Source: Sphingopyxis bauzanensis (GTDB taxonomy: Bacteria > Pseudomonadota > Alphaproteobacteria > Sphingomonadales > Sphingomonadaceae). From it: a stretch of DNA of 64,000 nt. The position numbers and the translations under genes were made by a program. The notes below the pieces were generated by a model. The model was given only the letters and a program-made list of their open reading frames with translations, searched no databases and was not told the origin of the DNA. The stretch is from positions 305,054 to 369,053 of the forward strand of contig NZ_NISK01000001.1 of the NCBI RefSeq assembly GCF_002205675.1. The letters are read 5' to 3'. Each line of letters starts with the position of its first letter. Within the stretch, counting starts at the first letter, position 1. This document shows positions 35,387 through 42,970 of the stretch, piece by piece.

Positions 35387-37966
35387 TCAAGCCGCGCGGC
35401 GCCCCCTTGCGCGCGCCGGTGCCACCGTCTTCAGCCCCAGCAACGCTTCCATATCGACCGCTTCGGCAAATTTGACCCCGACGCGGTTGCTGTCCGACCA
35501 CCGCGCGTCGACGTCGAACGCCTGATCAGCGCCGAACTCCAGCGTCAGCCGCGTCCCCGGCGGGACATTCCACAATCCTTCGATCAGCGCGCCGCCCGGC
35601 GACATATTGCGGATGATCGCTTCATATTGATGCCCACCACTCGCAACCTGTATCGTGCGGAAAATCGTCAAACGCGGCTCACGCGTGCATTTATAGCCCC
35701 GCGCCTCGGCGTGCCCGCCGCCCTCGCGCAGTAGCGTCAGCATCTCGGCCAATTCCATCGGTCGCCCATAAATATAGCCCTGGACATGGCTGCACCCGAG
35801 CCCGCGGATCAACGCCAGATCATCGTGAGTCTCGACCCCTTCGGCGGTCGTTTCCATTTTCAGCGCCGTCGCGAGCCCGACGATCGACGAAATAATCGCG
35901 GCGTTCATGCTACTCGGATCGGCGGCGCCCAAAACAAAGCTCTGATCGATCTTGATCTTGTCGAACGGTGCTTTCTTCAAATAGCCAAGCGCGGAATAGC
36001 CGGTACCGAAATCGTCGAGCGCCAGCCGCACCCCAGTGCGTTTCAGCTGCCGGAACATCGCCAGGTTTTCCGGGCTCTCGTCGAGGAAGACGCCTTCGGT
36101 GATCTCCAGCTCGAGCTGTTCGGGGCGGATGCCCGCCGCCGAAACCGCGCTCAGGATCGTCGCGGGCAGCTTTTCATTGGCGAACTGGCGCGGCGACACA
36201 TTGACCGCGATGCGGTAACCGGGCCCGACCAGCGCGATGCTCGCACAAGCGGTTCGGATAATCCATTCGCCGATCGGCACGATCAGGTTCGATTCCTCGG
36301 CAATCGGTATGAACTTCGACGGGCTGATCATCCCTTCGGTCGCATGGTGCCAGCGGATCAGCGCCTCGAACCCGGTGATTCGTTCGCTGCCGACGTCGAC
36401 GATCGGCTGGTAAAGGAGCCGCAGCTCGTCCTTGACCAGCGCGTCGCGCAGCGCGTCCTCGATCGCTTTGCGTTCGCTCGCCTGATTGTGCATCGCATCT
36501 GCATAGAAACGATAGACGCCGCGCCCCGCGTCCTTCGCAGCATAGAGCGCCAGATCGGCGTTGCGGACCAATGCCGACGCCGAAACCCCCTGCCCTTCCG
36601 ACACCGCGATCCCGACCGAACAACCGATACGAACCTGCTCGCCCTCGATCGAAAAGGGCTTGGCCAGACTCAGGATGATCGCATTGGCGATGCCCGACAG
36701 TTTTTCGGGCTGGCTCAGCTGCGGCACGACAATCTGGAATTCATCGCCGCCGAGCCGCCCGACCTGTCCCTTGTCGCCGACGATCTGCGTCAGCCTTCCG
36801 GCGACCTGTTGCAACAGCTGGTCGCCAACGGGATGGCCCAGCGTGTCGTTCACCGCCTTGAAGCGGTCGAGGTCGATCAGCAGCAGCGCGCACGGCTGCG
36901 GCTGCCCGATATGGCTTTTGAGCGCGCGTTTGAGCAGGTCGGTAATATGCGGCCGGTTGGCGAGCCCGGTGAGGGTGTCATAGCGTGCGAGTTGGTTGAT
37001 CTCGCGCTCCGACCGTTTCTTTTCGGTCAGGTCGGTGCCGCTGCCCCGAAAACCCTGAAAATTGCCTAGTTCGTTGCTGATCGGCTGGCCCGAGATCGAC
37101 CACCAGCGTTCTTCGCCCGTAACCGCGGCCTGCACCGTCAACTCCTTGAACGGGGTACGCGACGACAGGCTGAAGCCGAGCGTGCGCTCTTCATTCTCGT
37201 CATTGCCGATGCGTTTGCGAATGATGTCGGTAAACGGCCTGCCGACCAGATCGGATGCCGCCCCGCCAAGCCGCGCCGCCACGGTTGGCGAGATATAGAC
37301 GAGCAGGCCATGGCGATCGGTTTCCCAGAACCAGCCGCGCCCCGCGCGTTCGAAATCGCGCATCAAATTGAGCGCGCGTTGCTGGTCGCTGACCGACAGC
37401 CGTGCCGCGCGCGTTGCGCAGCGCTGATGACGAATATCCTCGCGCATCATCATGATCAGCAGGGCGAGAAACACGCAGCCTGCGATCGCGAAGGGCCAGG
37501 ATGCAATTCCGATCGCTCCGCCCAGCGCCGTCGCACCGGCAAAGGCGAAGAACGCCGGGCGCACAATTGCCGCTGCCGAAGCAGCGACGAGCAGCGATCC
37601 GATCTGGATGGCGGTAAAGGCATCAAAACTTTGGCGTCCGTCGGGAACGGCGACCGCCGCAAACATCGCGGCGGCATTGAGCAGGCTGCCCAATATGATC
37701 AGCCCCATGCTCGCCACGACCACCGCTCGCAATCTTCGGTGTAGCGCGGGGCGCGGCCGACGCATCAGCTGGCCGATGATCGTCAGGACGAGATCGAAAA
37801 ACAGGCCTGCCGCCATCACCAGCCATTGCGACGGCTGGTCCAGGAAACCGGGAACGCCCGGCAGGAACGCAAAGGTCAGAAATGTCAGCGCGCGGCCGAT
37901 CAGGAGATAGTGCCACAGCTGCGCGACGCGCATCAGGCGCGTCACGAACTCAGCCGAATCGAACAT
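35387..37966 (-). CDS. c-di-GMP turnover protein: membrane-PAS-GGDEF-EAL-PilZ
   Basis: An 859-aa protein. The N-terminus has about six transmembrane helices (to about 180), then a PAS domain (about 200-320). A GGDEF domain with intact LGGDEF and an EAL domain with intact GFEALIRWHH, NVSPRQF, LALDDFGTGYSAL and KIDQSFV follow. The final 100 residues form a PilZ-type c-di-GMP receptor domain. Both catalytic sites look active, and the PilZ domain could provide feedback. ATG 37966 is chosen; the upstream TTG frame gives an unstructured leader. Confidence 0.9.
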   Translation of the reverse strand: MFDSAEFVTRLMRVAQLWHYLLIGRALTFLTFAFLPGVPGFLDQPSQWLVMAAGLFFDLVLTIIGQLMRRPRPALHRRLRAVVVASMGLIILGSLLNAAAMFAAVAVPDGRQSFDAFTAIQIGSLLVAASAAAIVRPAFFAFAGATALGGAIGIASWPFAIAGCVFLALLIMMMREDIRHQRCATRAARLSVSDQQRALNLMRDFERAGRGWFWETDRHGLLVYISPTVAARLGGAASDLVGRPFTDIIRKRIGNDENEERTLGFSLSSRTPFKELTVQAAVTGEERWWSISGQPISNELGNFQGFRGSGTDLTEKKRSEREINQLARYDTLTGLANRPHITDLLKRALKSHIGQPQPCALLLIDLDRFKAVNDTLGHPVGDQLLQQVAGRLTQIVGDKGQVGRLGGDEFQIVVPQLSQPEKLSGIANAIILSLAKPFSIEGEQVRIGCSVGIAVSEGQGVSASALVRNADLALYAAKDAGRGVYRFYADAMHNQASERKAIEDALRDALVKDELRLLYQPIVDVGSERITGFEALIRWHHATEGMISPSKFIPIAEESNLIVPIGEWIIRTACASIALVGPGYRIAVNVSPRQFANEKLPATILSAVSAAGIRPEQLELEITEGVFLDESPENLAMFRQLKRTGVRLALDDFGTGYSALGYLKKAPFDKIKIDQSFVLGAADPSSMNAAIISSIVGLATALKMETTAEGVETHDDLALIRGLGCSHVQGYIYGRPMELAEMLTLLREGGGHAEARGYKCTREPRLTIFRTIQVASGGHQYEAIIRNMSPGGALIEGLWNVPPGTRLTLEFGADQAFDVDARWSDSNRVGVKFAEAVDMEALLGLKTVAPARARGRRAA

Positions 37967-38174
37967 CGATTCGTCCGTCGTCACCTCGCCGACCACTGGC
38001 CGGATGATGCTACGCCGATCCCCCAATTTCCCGCTTGTCCTGCTCGTCTGGTCCACCTGGTTCAGTGACCAGACAGGGGTTTCCAATTCCTTACCAAGGA
38101 CCGCTTGTTAACCCCGTTACTGTGCCAAAATGGATGCTATTCCGTTTCGCATCGCAACTTGTTATAGTGACCCG

Positions 38175-39206
38175 ATGCCCGCCGTCCGTCTGCTCCCGCC
38201 CGACCGTTTCTTCGACCGCAGTGAGTGGGCCGCGATCACAGCCGCATCGCGCTGGCGCGGTATCTGGCTGGTCGCGCATGCGTGGATCGTCAGCATCGCA
38301 CTGGTTGGGGTGGCTGCATGGTCGCAGAACCCGCTCGCATGGCTGATCGCGATCGTATTTGTCGGCGGGCGCCAGCTCGGCCTTGCCATCCTGATGCACG
38401 ACGCTGCGCACGGCCTGCTGCATCCGGTGCGCAAGACCAACAATTTCCTCGGCCAATGGTTTACCGGCGCCGCAGTCGGGTCCGATCTCATCGCCTATCG
38501 CACCTATCATCTCCAGCATCACAAATTCACCCAGCAGGCCGAAGACCCCGATCTGGCGCTGTCGAAACCCTTTCCGACCACGCGCGCCAGTCTGGGGCGC
38601 AAGATACTGCGCGATCTGACCGGGCAAACCTTTTTCAAACAGCGCGTGACGCAGTTCGGCTTCGCGCTTGTCGGGCTGAAAGCGATGCTGCGCGGCGAAA
38701 CGGCCGAAAAGGGTCGCGCCAGCACCACGGCGGGGACGCCGTTCAACAAACAGTCCGACGACGGCATGACGTCACCGACGGTCGATGTCGCGGGCGCGAT
38801 GGCGGTGGCGCGCGCGGTGGGGCGGTTCCTGCTCGTACAGGCCGTGCTGCTAACGGCCTCGCTCGCGCTGTACGGATGGACGCCCTACCTGCTCTGGCTC
38901 GCGGGGCTAGCGACGACGTTCCAGCTGTACCTGCGCATCCGCAACATTGCCGAACATGCCTGCACGACGACGGGTAGCGATGATCCGTTCTCCCATGCCC
39001 GCACCACCCGCGCGGGCTGGCTCGCTCGCGCCACGGTTGCGCCATATTGGGTGAATTATCACTCAGAGCACCACCTGTTCATGGGGGTGCCCTGCTACCG
39101 GCTGGCCGAGGTTCACGGGATGCTCGGCCGCGCAGGGCGGCACGAATCAATGACGATCGCGCCGGGCTACGCCGCGGTGCTGCGGCAGGTGACGGCTAGG
39201 GGTTAA
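38175..39206 (+). CDS. Membrane fatty acid desaturase
   Basis: A 343-aa di-iron membrane desaturase with three histidine boxes: HDAAH (75-79), HLQHH (112-116) and HSEHH (296-300), plus four to six hydrophobic segments. It introduces a double bond in acyl chains, likely for membrane fluidity; position and substrate are not evident. ATG 38175 (MPAVRLLPP) is preferred to 38130. The 3' end overlaps the asparaginase-like gene by 4 bp on the opposite strand. Confidence 0.9.
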   Translation: MPAVRLLPPDRFFDRSEWAAITAASRWRGIWLVAHAWIVSIALVGVAAWSQNPLAWLIAIVFVGGRQLGLAILMHDAAHGLLHPVRKTNNFLGQWFTGAAVGSDLIAYRTYHLQHHKFTQQAEDPDLALSKPFPTTRASLGRKILRDLTGQTFFKQRVTQFGFALVGLKAMLRGETAEKGRASTTAGTPFNKQSDDGMTSPTVDVAGAMAVARAVGRFLLVQAVLLTASLALYGWTPYLLWLAGLATTFQLYLRIRNIAEHACTTTGSDDPFSHARTTRAGWLARATVAPYWVNYHSEHHLFMGVPCYRLAEVHGMLGRAGRHESMTIAPGYAAVLRQVTARG

Positions 39207-39691
39207 CCGCGGTCCTGCGCGACGAAGCGCGCCCCGGCTCGATCCTTCTCGGTCGTTGCAGGGTCAAAGATCATCCCGTTCATCGCGATATAGACCCCGG
39301 GCGGCAAAATCTGCGCCGCCGCCAGAGCGAAACCGACGTTGAATTCGGCGTCGCTCGCGCGCACCGACGCGGGCTGCATCGCGCCGGTCATCACAATCGT
39401 CTTGCCCGCAATCCCTGCCAGAACTCGCCCGGTGAGCACCATCGTATCGGTGCCGTGCGTCACCAGGATGCGCGATGCATCGCTCGCTTCAACCGCCGCA
39501 CGGATGGCGGCTCGGTCGGCATCGTCGAGTTCCAGACTGTCCTTGCGCATCAGCTGCGTCACCCGGTGCGGGACATGGACATTATTCTCGCGCAGCAGGT
39601 CGGGGATCGCCGCCGGGCCGATCTGGAATTCGGACAATGCGTCGAAATAGACTTTGTCGATCGTCCCGCCGGTGGTGAAGATTTCGATCAT
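39203..39691 (-). CDS. Short asparaginase-domain protein (N-terminal domain only)
   Basis: A 162-aa protein with the two asparaginase signatures, TTGGTIDK at the N-terminus and VTHGTDTMVLTG. L-asparaginases are normally about 330 aa; the C-terminal domain that completes the active site is missing. No frameshifted remainder is visible, since the desaturase gene follows at once, so it looks like a genuine short form. It starts with an ATGA overlap with the DUF3291 gene. Whether it has amidase activity is unknown. Confidence 0.82.
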   Translation of the reverse strand: MIEIFTTGGTIDKVYFDALSEFQIGPAAIPDLLRENNVHVPHRVTQLMRKDSLELDDADRAAIRAAVEASDASRILVTHGTDTMVLTGRVLAGIAGKTIVMTGAMQPASVRASDAEFNVGFALAAAQILPPGVYIAMNGMIFDPATTEKDRAGARFVAQDRG

Positions 39692-40173
39692 GCACATTCG
39701 TCCTGTACGCGCAAGGCTGGGGTGCCGTCGGGCGCGGCAAAGGGTTGCTTGAAGGTGAAAGCCTCGGCCGTCGGGCCGTTCGCGGCCAGCAGGTCGATCC
39801 GCGCCACACCCTCCGCCACCGTCGGGCGATGTCCGACGGGCACCCACCACAGCGCCTGAAACACGGCAATATGCTCGAACCACTCCTTGCGCCGCCGCAT
39901 GATCGCCAGATGCTCGGGGTCGCGATAGACGAACGCCGCCAGCGCATCGACGTCGCGCCACACCGACATATTGGCAATGATGTGCGGGTCCTCGTTCACC
40001 GCCACGTCGGTGGCGTCATTGCCCTCGCCGACCAGCCGCCAGACAAAGCCCTCGCTTGCGTCGGCAATCGCATTCACTGCATCGAGGGCATCCATGAAAT
40101 CGCGGTTGGCGACGTGATCGGCGGGCAGGCGGAAACGCGCGATATTGATCTGCGCCAGTTCATACTCCGCCAT
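39688..40173 (-). CDS. DUF3291 domain protein
   Basis: A 161-aa soluble protein starting MAEYELAQINIARFRLPAD, with SEGFVWRLVGEGNDATDV, NMSVWRDVDALAAFVYR and HIAVFQALWWVPVGHRPTVAEG: the DUF3291 pattern, a ferredoxin-like fold related to antibiotic-biosynthesis monooxygenases. It starts 11 nt after the lysS stop with GGATGAG as SD. Function unknown. Confidence 0.88.
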   Translation of the reverse strand: MAEYELAQINIARFRLPADHVANRDFMDALDAVNAIADASEGFVWRLVGEGNDATDVAVNEDPHIIANMSVWRDVDALAAFVYRDPEHLAIMRRRKEWFEHIAVFQALWWVPVGHRPTVAEGVARIDLLAANGPTAEAFTFKQPFAAPDGTPALRVQDECA

Positions 40174-40184
40174 CTCATCCTCCC

Positions 40185-41783
40185 TCAGGCCAAAGCCTCG
40201 GCAATCAACCGCCGCGTATTGTCGATCCCGAACAGCGCGATAAAGCTGCCCATCCGCGGCCCGGCGCTCGACCCGAGCAGCGTTTCGTAGAGCGCCTTGA
40301 ACCAATCGCGTAGGTTTTCAAAGTTATAGGCCTCGTTCTTGCCAATCTCGTACACGATGTTCTGGATGTCGTCGGCGCTCGCGTCGGCGGGCAGCGCCGC
40401 CAGCTTTGCGTCGAGATCAGCCAATGCGGCAACCTCGCCGCCCTGCGGCTTGCGCCGGTTGAGCGTCGGCGCAACATAGTCGCGGTTATACGCCATCGCA
40501 TTGTCGATCAGCCGGTCGAGCTCAGGATGGGTCGTGGCATCGGCGCCATCGACATATTGACCAAGATAGCGCCAGATCTGGTCCTTCGACGCGTCCGCCC
40601 CCATCACCCCGACCAGATTGAGCAGCAGCCCGAACGTCACCGGCAATTCGGCGGCAGGAATAGCTTGCCCGCGCGCGACATGGACATGATGCACCGGATT
40701 GCCGAGCTTCTTCTCAGCATCCTGCGCCGGGTAATTGCCGCGCATCTGCAGATATTCGTCGACGGCCTTGGGGATCACCCCGATATGCAGCTGTTTCGCC
40801 GCCTTGGGCTCGCGATATGCGAAGAACGCGAGGCTCTCTTCGCTGCCATAATCGAGCCATTGATCGAGGCTGAGCCCATTGCCCTTCGACTTCGAAATCT
40901 TCTCGCCCTTTTCGTCGAGGAACATCTCGTAAATCAGTCCTTCGGGCTTCCGCCCGCCGAGCGCCTTGGCAATCTTGCCCGACTGGACCCCGCTATCGGT
41001 CAGATCCTTGCCATACATCTCGTAATCGACGCCGAGCGCGACCCAGCGCATCGCCCAGTCGACCTTCCATTGCAGCTTGGCACCGCCGCCCAGAACGCTC
41101 TGCGTGATCGTCTGGCCATCGTCCTCGAACGATACCAGTCCGGCATCGGCATCAACAACCGTCACCGGCACCTGTAACACCACGCCCGACGTCGGGCTGA
41201 CCGGCAAGAACGGCGAATAGGTCGCAGCGCGCTCTGCGCGCAGCGTCGGCAGCATGATGTCGAGGATGTCCTGATTGTGACGCAGGACATTCTTGAGCGC
41301 CTCGTCGAACGCGCCCGACTTGTAGCGCTCGGTCGAGCTGACGAACTCATATTCAAAGCCAAAGCGGTCGAGAAACTCGCGCAGCATCGCGTTGTTATGA
41401 TGGGCGAAACTTTCGAACTTGTCGAACGGATCGGGGACATCGGTCAGTGGCTTGCCGAGATATTCGGTGAGCATCGCATGGTTCGGGACATTGTCGGGAA
41501 CCTTGCGCAGCCCGTCCATGTCGTCGCTGAACGCGACGAGCCGGGTCGGCGCGCCGGTCATTTGCTCATAGGCGCGGCGGACCATCGTCGTGCGTAGCAC
41601 TTCGTTGAAGGTGCCGATGTGCGGCAGGCCCGACGGGCCATAGCCAGTCTCAAACAACACTGGCGCGCCGCCGGGCTTGCCGTCGGGATAGCGTTTGACC
41701 AGCTTGCGCGCTTCCTCGAACGGCCAGGCCTTGGACGTTAGCGCGGACTCGCGCAGCGAAGGTTGAGGGTGCAGGTCAGTCAT
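40185..41783 (-). CDS. lysS: Lysyl-tRNA synthetase, class I
   Basis: A 532-aa class I enzyme, the archaeal/alphaproteobacterial type rather than E. coli LysS. The HIGH-like HIG is at 55-57 (SGLPHIGTFNE) and the KMSKS loop is KISKS at 295-299. It charges tRNA-Lys. ATG 41783 (MTDLHPQPSLRES) is chosen. It begins an operon with DUF3291 and the asparaginase-like protein. Confidence 0.96.
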   Translation of the reverse strand: MTDLHPQPSLRESALTSKAWPFEEARKLVKRYPDGKPGGAPVLFETGYGPSGLPHIGTFNEVLRTTMVRRAYEQMTGAPTRLVAFSDDMDGLRKVPDNVPNHAMLTEYLGKPLTDVPDPFDKFESFAHHNNAMLREFLDRFGFEYEFVSSTERYKSGAFDEALKNVLRHNQDILDIMLPTLRAERAATYSPFLPVSPTSGVVLQVPVTVVDADAGLVSFEDDGQTITQSVLGGGAKLQWKVDWAMRWVALGVDYEMYGKDLTDSGVQSGKIAKALGGRKPEGLIYEMFLDEKGEKISKSKGNGLSLDQWLDYGSEESLAFFAYREPKAAKQLHIGVIPKAVDEYLQMRGNYPAQDAEKKLGNPVHHVHVARGQAIPAAELPVTFGLLLNLVGVMGADASKDQIWRYLGQYVDGADATTHPELDRLIDNAMAYNRDYVAPTLNRRKPQGGEVAALADLDAKLAALPADASADDIQNIVYEIGKNEAYNFENLRDWFKALYETLLGSSAGPRMGSFIALFGIDNTRRLIAEALA

Positions 41784-41889
41784 GCGCCGCGCCATAGCGG
41801 CAAGAAGGCTCGATGGGAAGAAGCGCAGAAAACTGCGTAACTTCACTCGCGATTCGCCTTGCTGCACCGCTCCGACCAAGGCTTGAAGC

Positions 41890-42117
41890 CACAAAGGCAC
41901 ACCGCGGTGACATGCGCGCCGCGGTGGCATGCGAGCTGGACCAGCGCCGACCCCACTCCACCCGACGCGCCGACGATCAGCACCCGGTCCCCCGTGCAAC
42001 CGCCGCGACGTCGAGGAAATGGAGCGCGGTGCTGGCGCCAAAGCTGAGTGTTGCGGCCTCGGCAAAGCTCAAGCCTTGCGGCTTCAGCGCGATCGGCACG
42101 CTTTCGGCGACCGCCAA
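41890..42117 (-). pseudogene. Remnant of a zinc-type alcohol dehydrogenase/quinone oxidoreductase
   Basis: On the minus strand, codons from about 42117 read LSFAEAATLSFGASTALHFL, then after a one-base frameshift near 41995 the frame continues VLIVGASGGVGSALVQLAC and HRGAHVTAVC. These are adjacent blocks of the MDR family: the helix before the cofactor domain and the NAD(P)-binding GGVG motif. Neither the N-terminal catalytic domain nor the C-terminal half is present. It lies just upstream of lysS. Confidence 0.8.
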
Positions 42118-42161
42118 TTATCGTTACCGGAATATTTACCATCCCGGGCTTAACATAGCTT

Positions 42162-42530
42162 ATGGACACAACCCGCATCCCGCAGCCTCGCCGCCAGGTC
42201 CGCACCCGCGTCGCCCTTGAGGTGACGGTCAACGGCGTCCTCAATTTCGTCGACGGCCAGATCACCGATCTTTCCGAAGGCGGCGCGCGGATTAACGGTG
42301 CCAGTATGCCCGCACGGTCGCGCTGCGAAATCCATTATGGCGGCGGTGTCACCTATGCCGTGGTGATGTGGTCCGAAATCGATCGTATGGGCGTGCGTTT
42401 CCCTTATGAACTGACCCATGGTCCGCTCTACAATGCCTTGAAACGCGCGCGGAATGCGGTGACGGTCGACCCGGCGCAGATTTTCCTGAGCAACCGCGCG
42501 CCGGTGTTTGGGCGCCGCGGGCTGAGCTGA
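42162..42530 (+). CDS. PilZ domain protein
   Basis: A 122-aa single-domain PilZ protein. The c-di-GMP-binding pattern is RRQVRTRV near residue 10, then D-L-SEGGARI (ITDLSEGGARING), a standard RxxxR...DxSxxG. It is a c-di-GMP effector without a catalytic part. Two c-di-GMP-metabolising genes occur in this window (15976 and 35387), but none is adjacent. Confidence 0.9.
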   Translation: MDTTRIPQPRRQVRTRVALEVTVNGVLNFVDGQITDLSEGGARINGASMPARSRCEIHYGGGVTYAVVMWSEIDRMGVRFPYELTHGPLYNALKRARNAVTVDPAQIFLSNRAPVFGRRGLS

Positions 42531-42550
42531 ACCAAAGCGGACCCAAAATC

Positions 42551-42577
42551 CGTTCGCCCTGAGCTTGTCGAAGGGCT
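42551..42577. repeat. Palindromic dispersed repeat, family B, left arm around GIY-YIG pseudogene
   Basis: Contains CCTGAGCTTGTCGAAGG within a GTTCG(C/T)CCTGAGCTTGTCGAAGGRC-type unit. The inverted partner lies at 42878-42905, on the other side of the GIY-YIG pseudogene; a second pair is at 55191-55273. Confidence 0.85.
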
Positions 42578-42599
42578 GTTCATTTTTTAGCCGATCAGG

Positions 42600-42845
42600 A
42601 TGAGCTTCTGGGCGTATATCCTGCACTGCCTCGGCTGAACCTTCTATACGGGTCACACCGACAATCTGCCGCGCCGCATTGCAGAGCACGAAACGGACGC
42701 CATCGTCGGCTTCACTTCTGATCGATTACCCGTCACCCTCGTTTGGAGCCAAGAGTTCTCGACCCGGGTTGAAGCTCTTGAAACCGGACGCCGAATAAAG
42801 CGCTGGAGCCGTGCGAAGAAAATGGCCCTTATCCGCGGCGAGTAG
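42600..42845 (+). pseudogene. GIY-YIG nuclease, inactivated by an in-frame stop
   Basis: From ATG 42600 the frame reads MSFWAYILHCLG, a TGA at 42636-42638, then TFYTGHTDNLPRRIAEH onward to TAG at 42843, with VTLVWSQEFSTRVEALETG and a basic end RRIKRWSRAKKMALIRGE. This is the small GIY-YIG (UvrC N-terminal-like) nuclease family: AYI and YTG replace GIY and YIG, and Arg/His/Glu positions are kept. Only the single stop interrupts it, so inactivation is recent. It is enclosed by inverted family B repeats. Confidence 0.85.
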
Positions 42846-42877
42846 GACAAATTTCGGAGTTGGCAAAAGGCAAGAGC

Positions 42878-42905
42878 GGTCCTTCGACAAGCTCAGGACG
42901 AACGG
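42878..42905. repeat. Palindromic dispersed repeat, family B, right arm around GIY-YIG pseudogene
   Basis: GGTCCTTCGACAAGCTCAGG and its continuation GACGAACGG are the reverse complement of the unit at 42551-42577, with small differences. The two arms bracket about 300 bp. Confidence 0.85.
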
Positions 42906-42970
42906 ATAAAAGGTAGCATAAGGCCGCCATTCGCCTTGCCGCGTTCGCCTTTTGTCCCTACCCTTCTCCC

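Noticed and set aside
42636..42638. In-frame TGA in the GIY-YIG gene as a selenocysteine codon
   Set aside because: The position corresponds to a variable glycine-type site, not a redox cysteine, and no SECIS-like hairpin follows directly. A nonsense mutation is simpler.
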